Source of the DNA: Lachnospiraceae bacterium | Lineage (GTDB): Bacteria; Bacillota; Clostridia; Lachnospirales; Lachnospiraceae | Reading direction: 5' to 3' | Length of the DNA: 33,576 nucleotides | Assembly: GCA_017615545.1 (NCBI GenBank) | Contig: JAFZZY010000063.1 | Span: 1 to 33,576 of the forward strand | Part shown: in pieces, positions 26,205 to 33,576 of the stretch | Layout: each line of letters starts with the position of its first letter | How positions within the stretch are numbered: the first letter of the stretch is position 1 | Position numbers and translations under genes: made by a program | Notes under the pieces: generated by a model | The model's database searches: none | What the model was told of the DNA's origin: nothing | What the model saw: only the letters and a program-made list of their open reading frames with translations

Positions 26205-26717
26205 TCAATCCTCTTTGATAAATGTCGGAGCGTTCGGCGCTGCCTTTGCCTTTACTACATCGTGGTAGTAAGCATAAGTCATCGGCTTACCCTGCTCGTC
26301 CATGATCTCACCGCCGATCACCTCGCCGATGAAGATGGTATGCGTGTCGGTCTCAACCGTGTTGATCACCTTGCAACTTACAAAACCGAGGCTGCTGTCG
26401 ATGATCGGCATGCGGCTCTTCAGCGTATAAGGAACGCCTTCGAACTTCTTCACACGCTTTGCAGAAGAATAACCCATCTTACCGATCAGATCCGGGCTCT
26501 GGTTCTCAGCCATAATATTCACCGCAAAGTGGTTACACTGCTTGATACAGGTATTGGTGAAGTTATTATGATGGATGCTGACCGCGATGGTCGCAGGCTC
26601 CGATGTGATCTGCATCGCGCTGTTTGCCACACATCCGGTGGGCTTACCGCGATCCCAGGTTGTAACGATATATACACCATAACTTAACTTGGTAAATACT
26701 TTCGGATTATAATCCAT
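26205..26717 (-). CDS. Flavin reductase-like FMN-binding split-barrel protein
   Basis: The 170-residue protein has the split-barrel flavin reductase fold: YGVYIVTT at the N-terminus, PTGCVANSAMQIT, the strand around ATIAVSIHHNNFT, and HTIFIGEVIGGE near the end. Such proteins bind FMN and reduce it or pass electrons to oxygen or to rubredoxin-like partners in anaerobes; some are the N-terminal part of high-molecular-weight rubredoxin. No rubredoxin domain is attached here. AGGAGG precedes the start and the gene is 13 bp behind the small 68-residue gene. Confidence 0.9.
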   Translation of the reverse strand: MDYNPKVFTKLSYGVYIVTTWDRGKPTGCVANSAMQITSEPATIAVSIHHNNFTNTCIKQCNHFAVNIMAENQSPDLIGKMGYSSAKRVKKFEGVPYTLKSRMPIIDSSLGFVSCKVINTVETDTHTIFIGEVIGGEIMDEQGKPMTYAYYHDVVKAKAAPNAPTFIKED

Positions 26718-26730
26718 GATGCCGCCTCCT

Positions 26731-26937
26731 CTATTGATCCGTCTTCTTATTCTTCAAATTCTTTATCTCGTCCAAAGTCAGGAACTTATCGTTCAAGATC
26801 GCGAAGACCGCCGTGTGCATCAGTATGTACAAAAGCAATGTCTTCGGACGCATCTTCATGCGCTTCTTCCGAGCCTTTTCTTTCTGTTTGATCTTTTTCT
26901 TCTGCGCTTTCAACGCCTGCTTCTCGAGTTTATCCAT
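26731..26937 (-). CDS. Small basic single-helix membrane protein (68 aa)
   Basis: The first 32 residues are almost all Lys, Arg, Gln, Glu and Ala and should form a long charged helix. A single hydrophobic stretch (LLLYILMHTAVFAIL, about 34-48) follows, then a polar tail. A CCGGAG site 8 nt before the ATG overlaps the end of the preceding small gene. No family is recognised. The opposite strand also has an open frame, but only this strand has a ribosome site and tight operon spacing. Confidence 0.7.
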   Translation of the reverse strand: MDKLEKQALKAQKKKIKQKEKARKKRMKMRPKTLLLYILMHTAVFAILNDKFLTLDEIKNLKNKKTDQ

Positions 26938-26941
26938 GTTC

Positions 26942-27133
26942 TTACTCCGGTCGGTTGTGTTCGTTGAAATTATTCTGCAGGTAAATGAACGCGGTCAATG
27001 CGGCAAGGATCGGAAGTGTCCCCTTAAAATACTCTTTCTTCGCGTCCATCATGCCCTGAAGCTTTTTCATGCCCTGCTTATAAGCGATATCGGGTGCATG
27101 TTTTTTCACTTGTTTTTTTATGAATGCCTTCAT
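26942..27133 (-). CDS. Small single-helix membrane protein (63 aa)
   Basis: The 63-residue protein has a basic, amphipathic N-terminal half (KKQVKKH...KQGMKKLQGMMDAKK), one hydrophobic segment (LPILAALTAFIYL, about 40-52) and a short polar end. A GGAGGGAG site lies directly before the ATG. It is 41 bp behind the DUF4867 gene and 4 bp before the 68-residue gene, which has a similar layout, so the two may act together. Function unknown. Confidence 0.68.
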   Translation of the reverse strand: MKAFIKKQVKKHAPDIAYKQGMKKLQGMMDAKKEYFKGTLPILAALTAFIYLQNNFNEHNRPE

Positions 27134-27174
27134 GCTCCCTCCGCGCGTTTCATCTCATGAATATCGATCGAAAA

Positions 27175-27801
27175 TTAAAAATCATCCAGAGAAAGGTTCT
27201 TGCCCTTCAAGCCGATGAATGCGCCTTCATCCAGGCCGCCTTCAGCGTGGCCGATGAGCCATTTATTCTTTGCAAACAGGAGGGCATCCTCGCCCTTCTT
27301 CTCAGGGATCACGGTGAGGTCGGTGTTGGTGTCCTTCGGAAGAACGACCGTTCCGCGGAAACCTTTGCCGTCAACTCCGCAAGGAGCATAGTGCAATGTG
27401 GTAGCGAATACTTCTACTACGGTTCCTTCGGGTACCAGGAATGCCTCAACCTTTGATGTGTCATATGTGAAATCCTCGGCAACGTCTGCTTCCAGACCCA
27501 GCATAAGGATCATGTCGGCGCCGACTGCTACGTTGATCTCGGAAGAACGATGATATTCGAGCGCGTTCAACATCTTATTATGTCCGTTGCAGTAACCAAC
27601 CTGGATCGGCAGGCCGCCGTAGAACATTTCCTGCATCTTCTTAGCAAAAGGAGTTGCTTCCAGAGCCTCTACACCGGGAACATACACAACACCATCCGGG
27701 CAGGGCAGCTTCATCATCTCTTCTGAAAGCGCCTTAATATCATAACCTTCTACAACCTTTCCGTACTTACGGAATGATGAATCAAATACACTTTTGATCA
27801 T
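27175..27801 (-). CDS. DUF4867 family protein
   Basis: I start at the ATG at 27801 (208 residues), which has GGAGGG 6 nt upstream. The sequence matches my recollection of DUF4867: QVGYCNGHNKMLNALEYHR, SSEINVAVGADMILMLG, TTLHYAPCGV, VVLPKDTNTDL and AKNKWLIGH. Several His, Glu and Cys residues (YCNGHN, EYHRSSE, LHYAPC) could bind a metal in a cupin-like barrel. Relatives occur in Firmicutes, some near sugar-catabolism genes; no reaction is established that I know of. It has its own perfect promoter with an inverted repeat over the -35. Confidence 0.85.
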   Translation of the reverse strand: MIKSVFDSSFRKYGKVVEGYDIKALSEEMMKLPCPDGVVYVPGVEALEATPFAKKMQEMFYGGLPIQVGYCNGHNKMLNALEYHRSSEINVAVGADMILMLGLEADVAEDFTYDTSKVEAFLVPEGTVVEVFATTLHYAPCGVDGKGFRGTVVLPKDTNTDLTVIPEKKGEDALLFAKNKWLIGHAEGGLDEGAFIGLKGKNLSLDDF

Positions 27802-27856
27802 TTTACCCTCCATCGACGATTTTACGCGCAAATCGTCCTTCTAATAGTCTGTTTCC

Positions 27857-27885
27857 ATTATAATTAAATGCCGAAACGATGTCAA
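27857..27885 (-). promoter_or_regulatory. Perfect consensus promoter of the DUF4867 gene
   Basis: On the minus strand TTGACA (27880-27885) and TATAAT (27857-27862) are exactly 17 bp apart, the full sigma-A consensus. The leader is about 50 nt. Confidence 0.92.
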
Positions 27886-27921
27886 GGAAATTTCGCGCAA
27901 AATAAGCGGAAATTTCCTTGA
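27882..27921. repeat. 13-bp perfect inverted repeat overlapping the DUF4867 promoter
   Basis: TCAAGGAAATTTC (27882-27894) and its complement (27909-27921) are separated by 14 bp. The inner arm shares four bases with the -35 box. It may be a repressor operator, or the 3' stem-loop of the helicase transcript, whose stop lies 18 bp away; there is no T-run to make it an intrinsic terminator. Confidence 0.7.
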
Positions 27922-27938
27922 TTTTCTATACTATTTTG

Positions 27939-30900
27939 TTAGTTTTTTACATTTGCGGTCACGTGAGTCTGATCCGCGTCGCGCATCAACAGACCGCGCT
28001 CGCTCGTCAGCATGATCGCGTCGGAGATTCGGCTTTCGACACCCTCTCCCATGCGGATGTAACCGAAGTATTTCGCGACCGCCTTACTCAGGTCGGTGAG
28101 CGTCATATTGTACTGTGCACGAAGCAATCCATAGACTGCGTTGGAGACTTCCATCAGCGGGATCTCCTCGATGTCACGTCGGTCGTTCGTCGCCGCCGGA
28201 TAACGGTAGATCATCCAGTTGCCGGCCGGCTGGTTCTGCCAGAGGAAGGTCTCGCCCGCCTCTTCGGTAAACAGTTCCACCTTCACGCGGCCGATCGCAT
28301 TTTCCAAAATGTCGTAGACCTTATTTCCCATCTTCGAGATATGGAAGACGGAGCAGATCCTCTTGTACAGAAGTGATTTTGCGATCGGGGATTCTGCGGT
28401 CAATGTCTTCTCCATCAGCCGTACGATGAGCGGCAGTGTCTGCGGTTTGTAGAAATCTTCGCTGTCATACGAGGTCGCGAAGCTGACCTTGCGGTACGGA
28501 AGCTTGTACGGATCCTCTTCCGCCTCCAGACGCGGCATGTTCGCCAGCATCTCTTCGGGCGTCAGTTTCTTCGTCTCTTCCTCGGCAGCGACCGTAACCG
28601 CAACGGTCTCGGGCATGCGCAGGCCTTCCAGATAAGCGAACAGCTCGCTCTTCTGCTTTTCGGGATCGTCGAGCCACTCCAGCACCCAGGCACGGTAAAT
28701 GTTCCATCCCAGGCTCTCCAGCATGGAACGGTGCGCCAGGTTACGGTCGTGTGCCGTCTGTCCGGCCTTATACATAGCTCCATCGCACATGATACCGAGC
28801 ATGTACTGCTCTTTATTCTCGGGATCGCAGACTGCGATGTCCATCTTATAATTCGATGCGCCTACGCCGCAGTGCACCTTGTAGCCGGCCTTCGTAAGGA
28901 AGGAGGCGATCCACTGCTCAGTCTGGCTTCTGCGCATTTCGGTCTGGTAAATGTCGTAGTGCCCGGTCGTCTTTTTGCTGCGGGCGAATTCCAGGAAGCC
29001 CTTCAGGCCGAGGACGCCCTCTGCCTTCGTGCGGCTCAGGTCGATCTGCTCGGGTCGCAGCACGGAGAATATGATCATTTCTGTGCGGGAACGGGTGATC
29101 GCGACGTTCAGCCGGCGCCAGCCGCCGTCCGCATTCAGCGGTCCGAAATTCATGGAGACCTTGCCCTCTTCATCGGGACCGTAGCCCACCGAGAACAGGA
29201 TCACGTCTCGCTCGTCGCCCTGTACATTTTCCAGGTTCTTGATGAAGATCGGTTCCGGCAGCAGGTTGAGACGTTCCTCAAGCACGCTGTCCTTCACGAT
29301 GCGGTCTTCCAAAACGTCCTGTACGCACAACTGCTGAACCAGGGAGAATGTAACGACGCCAATGCTTTCCTTCACCAGTTCGTCGTCCTTCACGCGGCGT
29401 ACGATCTCGTCGACCAGCGCCTCCGCTTCGGCCACGTTCCGCTTGGAACCGCCGCGCTCGTAATGCCCCTCCACCTGGACTAGGCTGACCTTGGAGACCA
29501 TATTGCCCGGAGTCGGAAAGGTATATAGTTTATCTTCGTAATACGTCCGGTTGCTGAAAGCGATCAGGCTCTCGTGCTTCGAACGATAGTGCCACAACAG
29601 GTGACATTCCGGCATGGAAAGTGCCAGGCAGTCGTCGAGCAGGCTCTCCAGCGTGATGTCCTCGAACTCTTCTTCGTTGAGCTGCGTCTTGAAGAAGTTC
29701 GTCGGAGGCAGCTGCTTCGGGTCACCGACAACAACGCACTCACGGCCGCGCGCGATGGCGCCGACCGCCTCGCAGGTCGGAAGCTGGGATGCCTCATCGA
29801 ATACGATCAGGTCGAACATCGGGTACGCGGGGTCAATGAACTGCGCGACCGAGATGGGGCTCATGAGCATACACGGGCACATCAGGTGAAGCAGGCCCGG
29901 GATCTTCTCGAAAAGTTTGCGGATCGAGAGGCGCTTTCCGCCACTCTTGATGGCCTTCTTCAGGGTCGCTACCTCGGAGGATGCCGCCACGTCGCCGCCG
30001 GCGTTCGGAAGCTTCGCGGACAGACGCGCCGCCATCTCCTGCAAAAGCAGGGAATTGAGCTCATCTTCCGTCTTCTTGAAACTATCGATCAGCGATTCAA
30101 ACTGCACTTTGTGGAAGCGTGAAAGTACCGGTGTCGACTGGATGATCTGCATAATGATGCGATAAGTCAAACGCTGATAGAATGCGCGGGACAGTTCTTC
30201 GGGCGGAACGTCTCCGTCGAGGAGCGCCGATACCTCGTCGCCAAGGCCCATGGCGATCGCTTCGTCCTGCATGTTCAGGAAGTTCACCCAGTCACGCAGT
30301 TCGGAGATATGATTGCGCCAGCTCAGGCACTGATTGCCCACGGTCGTGAACCAGTCTGGCTCGTTCCAGAACGCATCCATGCGGATGCCGTAGGTCGAAC
30401 GCAGCGTGTCTTCGCACGCGGAAAGTTCCTTCTGCAAAGCAACGAAATTCTGAATGTCATTGCCCTCTTCACGCGCCCAGTTCTCGCGATCCTTCAGGAT
30501 CTCGCCGACGCGCATGCCGATCTCGCTTCGCTCCTGCGTGGAGAAAACGAGTTTCGCGATGCAGGCGCGGATGCGCACGGAAGCTTCAAACTTCTGCGAA
30601 AGAACCTCAAAATCGGTGTCGCAGCCCTTCCAGTCCGAACCGAGCATGGCGACCGCATTCGGGTTCGCCATCTGGATGTATTCTTCAACGTCGTGATATT
30701 TCTTCAGCGTCGCGAACAGCTCCGGAACAGTCTCCTTCGTGAGGGAGATGCCGCTCTCCGGCTTCACCTTGCTGTTGATCTCGCGGACCACATCCTTCAC
30801 CTTTCCGCCGCGGAACAGGAAGAAGGCTTTCTCCGCCTTATTGAGACGCTCGAGTGCATCCTTGTAGTCGTAGGTGAGCATCTCAGGCTGATAAGTCGTG

Positions 30901-32675
30901 AGCAGCTGTTCTCTCTGGGCCGTGAGTTCGCGTCCCTTTTCGATCAACTCACGAACGACCGCATCCGCATTGTCCACGGGAGACCCGCAAAGGATCTCGC
31001 CCGACAGGTACGGTGTCGTCAGGGTCAATGTGAGCAGTTCCGTCATCACGGGCACGGAGCTGTACTGCCCTGCATTTGTATGATTCAGTTTCTGCGCGTA
31101 ATAGCGATAGTAATCGCCTACAGGCGAAAGCGCGTTCAGGAAGTTCTTCAGCGCGGTGGAGATATCATCGCGGAGCATCGCGTTGTACTCACGTGAAGAG
31201 AACAGGCGGAACGGGTTGCGCACCACGTCGCCGCACTCTTTCGCTGCAACCACGCAGTTATTCAACACATTGTGATACTGCACGAAACGCTCCGGCGTCG
31301 TCTGCTCGATCAGCGAATCCGGGATCGTGAGTTCATAGGTCGGACCATTCGAGTAACTCTCATACATGCCGACCAGGTCGTACAGCGAGTAGCCGCAGGG
31401 ACGTGTCTTATGAAGTTCATTCATAACTTCATTCAGTTCGTCCTTCTCCTGCTGCAGGAGCAGTACCTTCGCGTCAAAGCCGCCGACCGGGGCAATGCGT
31501 CCGAGCTCGAGTGTGCGCTGTAACTGTTCCAAAACGTCGCGCTTCCGCGCCTTATTGGAGTGCAGTTCCAGGCAGAACGGCCCCAGGCCGATCTTCGTCA
31601 ATCGTTTCTGTACGACGGACAATGCGGACATTTTATCCGCGACAAATAGTACGCTTTTTCCTTGATAGAGCGCGTTGGCAATGATATTTGTAATGGTTTG
31701 TGATTTACCGGTTCCGGGCGGTCCGTGCAGGACGAAACTGCTGCCGCGCGCGGCCGCAACGACCGCCGTCAACTGCGAGGCATCCGCCGAAAGCGGCACC
31801 GCCAGGTTTTCATTGACCGCAGCACTGTCCAGTTCCTCCGGCTTCGGGAACTGATCCTCCGGCGTATAAGTCAGATAACCCTTCGCCAGACTCTCGACGA
31901 TCTTGTTTTTCATCAGGTCGTCTTTGCGATTCTTCAGGTCGTTCCACATGATGAAACGTCCGAACGAGAAGATACCGAGGAAGGCCATCTTCACGATCTC
32001 GAAACGCGGCATGCCGGAAACGAGGTTCGCCACGTTTGCGTAGACCGTCGCGAGGTCGACGCCCTGCTCATCGTAAGGCAGTTCGTCCAGCCCGTCGACT
32101 TTCATGCCGTAGTTCTGATGCAGCATCTCGAGCAATGTCACGTTCATCTGCGGATCTTCATCACGCAACTTGATCGAATACGACTGTTCGTGGATCTTTC
32201 GTGTGATATCGATGGGATACAAAACCAGCGGCGCCAGGCGCTCTTTATCGGCCTTATCATCCTCATACCAACGCAGGAAACCAAGCGCCAAATACAAGGT
32301 ATTCGCGCCATTTTCCTCCATGCTATTCTTCGACTCACGATACAGCGCCAGAAGCATCTTCTTCTGCGCCTCTTCCGTGCAACAGGTCAGCAGCCGGTTC
32401 GAGGCAAATGCCTTCTTCACGGTCTCGGCTTCCGCCTCCTGCGCACGCTCTGTATGATAATAAAATCCGGACTCTGCCTGCAGCCCGCTCAGCGACTTCT
32501 CAGGCGCCGGTTGCAACCGGTACTCCGTGCCGGAACTGAGTGCATTTTCCAGATCGACCATATCGTCTGTAGTAAAGATCTGTACAGCGCCCTTATTGCC
32601 CCGGAAGTTCAGAAAAACATTCCGCAGGGAAAGGTCCAGCAAATTGCGCTCCCAGATTTTAAGACGAGTATCCAT
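27939..32675 (-). CDS. DUF4011-SF1 helicase-Vsr-like nuclease-DUF3320 protein (candidate defence gene)
   Basis: The protein has 1578 residues. The N-terminus (RLKIWERNLLDLSLRN, DUF4011) leads to an SF1 UPF1/DNA2-like helicase: Walker A HGPPGTGKSQT (about 318), an insertion of over 600 residues, Walker B LIVFDEASQ (about 957), GDPKQLPPTNF (about 988) and motif VI NVAITRSRTE (about 1195). A Vsr/MTES_1575-type nuclease follows, with MDIAV and MCDGAMY (about 1275-1300), then LGWNIYRAW and a DUF3320 end (from about 1395). I recall the same architecture reported as a single-gene antiphage system (Hhe). Genomic or plasmid DNA processing is the alternative. AAGGAGGTG precedes the start. Confidence 0.92.
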   Translation of the reverse strand: MDTRLKIWERNLLDLSLRNVFLNFRGNKGAVQIFTTDDMVDLENALSSGTEYRLQPAPEKSLSGLQAESGFYYHTERAQEAEAETVKKAFASNRLLTCCTEEAQKKMLLALYRESKNSMEENGANTLYLALGFLRWYEDDKADKERLAPLVLYPIDITRKIHEQSYSIKLRDEDPQMNVTLLEMLHQNYGMKVDGLDELPYDEQGVDLATVYANVANLVSGMPRFEIVKMAFLGIFSFGRFIMWNDLKNRKDDLMKNKIVESLAKGYLTYTPEDQFPKPEELDSAAVNENLAVPLSADASQLTAVVAAARGSSFVLHGPPGTGKSQTITNIIANALYQGKSVLFVADKMSALSVVQKRLTKIGLGPFCLELHSNKARKRDVLEQLQRTLELGRIAPVGGFDAKVLLLQQEKDELNEVMNELHKTRPCGYSLYDLVGMYESYSNGPTYELTIPDSLIEQTTPERFVQYHNVLNNCVVAAKECGDVVRNPFRLFSSREYNAMLRDDISTALKNFLNALSPVGDYYRYYAQKLNHTNAGQYSSVPVMTELLTLTLTTPYLSGEILCGSPVDNADAVVRELIEKGRELTAQREQLLTTYQPEMLTYDYKDALERLNKAEKAFFLFRGGKVKDVVREINSKVKPESGISLTKETVPELFATLKKYHDVEEYIQMANPNAVAMLGSDWKGCDTDFEVLSQKFEASVRIRACIAKLVFSTQERSEIGMRVGEILKDRENWAREEGNDIQNFVALQKELSACEDTLRSTYGIRMDAFWNEPDWFTTVGNQCLSWRNHISELRDWVNFLNMQDEAIAMGLGDEVSALLDGDVPPEELSRAFYQRLTYRIIMQIIQSTPVLSRFHKVQFESLIDSFKKTEDELNSLLLQEMAARLSAKLPNAGGDVAASSEVATLKKAIKSGGKRLSIRKLFEKIPGLLHLMCPCMLMSPISVAQFIDPAYPMFDLIVFDEASQLPTCEAVGAIARGRECVVVGDPKQLPPTNFFKTQLNEEEFEDITLESLLDDCLALSMPECHLLWHYRSKHESLIAFSNRTYYEDKLYTFPTPGNMVSKVSLVQVEGHYERGGSKRNVAEAEALVDEIVRRVKDDELVKESIGVVTFSLVQQLCVQDVLEDRIVKDSVLEERLNLLPEPIFIKNLENVQGDERDVILFSVGYGPDEEGKVSMNFGPLNADGGWRRLNVAITRSRTEMIIFSVLRPEQIDLSRTKAEGVLGLKGFLEFARSKKTTGHYDIYQTEMRRSQTEQWIASFLTKAGYKVHCGVGASNYKMDIAVCDPENKEQYMLGIMCDGAMYKAGQTAHDRNLAHRSMLESLGWNIYRAWVLEWLDDPEKQKSELFAYLEGLRMPETVAVTVAAEEETKKLTPEEMLANMPRLEAEEDPYKLPYRKVSFATSYDSEDFYKPQTLPLIVRLMEKTLTAESPIAKSLLYKRICSVFHISKMGNKVYDILENAIGRVKVELFTEEAGETFLWQNQPAGNWMIYRYPAATNDRRDIEEIPLMEVSNAVYGLLRAQYNMTLTDLSKAVAKYFGYIRMGEGVESRISDAIMLTSERGLLMRDADQTHVTANVKN

Positions 32676-32706
32676 AGGCTTTCACACCTCCTTACAAACT
32701 ACCTGT

Positions 32707-32736
32707 ATTTTATCACATCGCTCCTATTATTTGCAA
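32707..32736 (-). promoter_or_regulatory. Probable promoter of the helicase-nuclease gene
   Basis: On the minus strand TTGCAA (32731-32736) and TAAAAT (32707-32712) are 18 bp apart, about 32 bp before the start codon. Confidence 0.5.
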
Positions 32737-32914
32737 GTTTTATCTGCCATGCATATCCTGCTCGTCGTGGTTAAAATTTGGGGTGAAAGGGGGCCTGCGG
32801 TCGTCTGTCAGACGGTTCACTGCGCTGAGAAAAACTTTCCGCTCACTCTAAGAGATATTTCGGGCACCGCTTCGAACTCGGCCGTTTTTCGATAAAAACG
32901 ACCTCGTCTCGCGC

Positions 32915-32942
32915 AAAAATCGATCTCGGAGATACGATTTTT
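32915..32942. terminator. Weak terminator-like hairpin with A- and T-flanks
   Basis: AAAAATCG (32915-32922) pairs with CGATTTTT (32935-32942), with extra pairing AT/AT inside. The layout resembles a bidirectional terminator but the stem is low in GC. Confidence 0.3.
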
Positions 32943-33170
32943 GACCCTCATTTCTCTTTTCATTCGCGGGTTTTTCTAACAGCTCGTTCTCATGTCTTCC
33001 CAACGACTGCAGGCCCCCACCACCACAACAGTGAACGCGCCGAGGGCGAGGTTTTGCGGCAGATAAAACTGCAAATTGGGGCGCGATGTGATAACTCCCA
33101 GAGCGGTTTATGCGGAGATGTGATGCTACGGATATACTCGTCTGTAAAACTGCTCGCGCCTGACCATTTA

Positions 33171-33576
33171 AGCAAGATAAAGGGCATTCCTCTCCTCGCC
33201 CTTTCCTCAGTTGCATCCTCTACTGAATAAAGCAAGATTAGGGTGCATTTCTCTCCTCGCCCTTTCTTCAATTGCATCTTCTACAGCAATATAGCAGGAA
33301 TAGGATGCATTCTTCTCCTCGCCCTTTCCTCAGTTGCATCCTCTACTGTAATCAAGCAAGATTAGGATGCATTTCTCTCCTCGCCCTTTCCTCAGTTGCA
33401 TCTTCTACAGCAATATAGCAGGAATAGGATGCATTCCTCTCTTCACGCTTTCCTCAGTTGCATCCTCTACTGCGATCAAGCAGGATTAGGATGCATTCCT
33501 CTCTTCGACCTTTCTTCATTTGCATCCTCAAGTTCGATAAAGCAAGAATAGGATGCATTTCTCTCTTCACGCTTTC
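33171..33576. repeat. 62-bp tandem repeat array, continues past the window
   Basis: Units begin with AGCA at 33171, 33231, 33293, 33355, 33417, 33479 and 33541: six full copies and a partial one, with period 62 (the first 60). Each holds a left arm like AGGATGCA and a right arm like TGCATCCT about 25 bp apart, so each can fold. Two subtypes alternate, so 33231-33354 and 33355-33478 are near-identical 124-bp blocks. The first copy is the most diverged. Confidence 0.93.

Larger units (their letters stand above)
32676..33170. other. Gene-free stretch between the helicase gene and the repeat array
   Basis: I find no convincing gene in these 495 bp. Open frames here are short, lack ribosome sites or are extensions of shadows. 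Visible structure: a 13-bp palindrome CGTCTG-T-CAGACG (32802-32814), a weak hairpin CGTTTTT-CGAT-AAAAACG (32883-32900) and the A/T-flanked hairpin at 32915-32942. Confidence 0.6.

Noticed and set aside
30309..32774. Long plus-strand open frames opposite the helicase gene
   Set aside because: They are shadows of the helicase-nuclease coding sequence, which has all SF1 motifs on the minus strand.
32848..33277. Open frames of 95 and 122 codons on the minus strand that run from the repeat array
   Set aside because: They come from repeat units whose 62-bp period breaks the frame, and they show composition unlike the real genes and no family features.
33171..33576. CRISPR array
   Set aside because: The whole 62-bp unit is repeated; there are no unique spacers between conserved repeats, and no cas gene is present.

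Overview
The window looks like chromosomal DNA from a Gram-positive Clostridia bacterium, most likely Lachnospiraceae or a close relative. This rests on gene content and signals, not on a marker gene: strong AGGAGG-type ribosome sites, near-consensus sigma-A promoters, intrinsic terminators, the order LCP protein-lepA-hemW, a methionine synthase whose activation domain is a separate gene, and a DUF4867 protein. No rRNA, tRNA, CRISPR array, insertion sequence or phage structural gene was seen.

Layout. (1) 1-1755, minus: a membrane-bound EAL c-di-GMP phosphodiesterase with a degenerate GGDEF domain, cut by the left edge. (2) 2035-6779, plus: a MoxR ATPase / DUF58 / transglutaminase-like operon closed by a strong bidirectional terminator. 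(3) 6819-9651, minus: a class I methyltransferase, hslO (Hsp33) and an unknown multi-pass membrane protein with its own near-consensus promoter. A small two-helix membrane protein (9711-9992, plus) is divergent from the methyltransferase and overlaps hemW tail to tail. (4) 9985-14505, minus: LCP cell-wall transferase, lepA and hemW, probably one operon. (5) 14704-17854, plus: stand-alone methionine synthase activation protein followed by metH. (6) 17931-19399, minus: AraC-type regulator and a rhomboid protease. Divergent from them, 19730-23451, plus, is a two-gene heterodimeric ABC exporter. The 330-bp divergent region carries an 11-bp inverted repeat pair spaced about 106 bp, which suggests the AraC protein controls the exporter. 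(7) 23509-26129, minus: HAD phosphatase, SpoU/TrmH RNA methyltransferase, a secreted protein of unknown function and a methylglyoxal-synthase-like protein whose expected catalytic residues are replaced. (8) 26205-27801, minus: DUF4867 protein, two tiny single-helix membrane proteins and a flavin reductase. (9) 27939-32675, minus: a 1578-residue DUF4011 / SF1 helicase / Vsr-like nuclease / DUF3320 protein, an architecture linked to phage defence. (10) 32676-33576: no gene; 33171 to the right edge is a 62-bp tandem repeat array with alternating subtypes and hairpin-forming arms.

Most of the window is housekeeping. The parts most worth a second look are the repeat array beside the helicase-nuclease, the candidate looping operator between the AraC gene and the exporter, the perfect promoter overlapped by a 13-bp inverted repeat upstream of the DUF4867 gene, the degenerate methylglyoxal-synthase-like protein, and the structured element between the two ABC genes.
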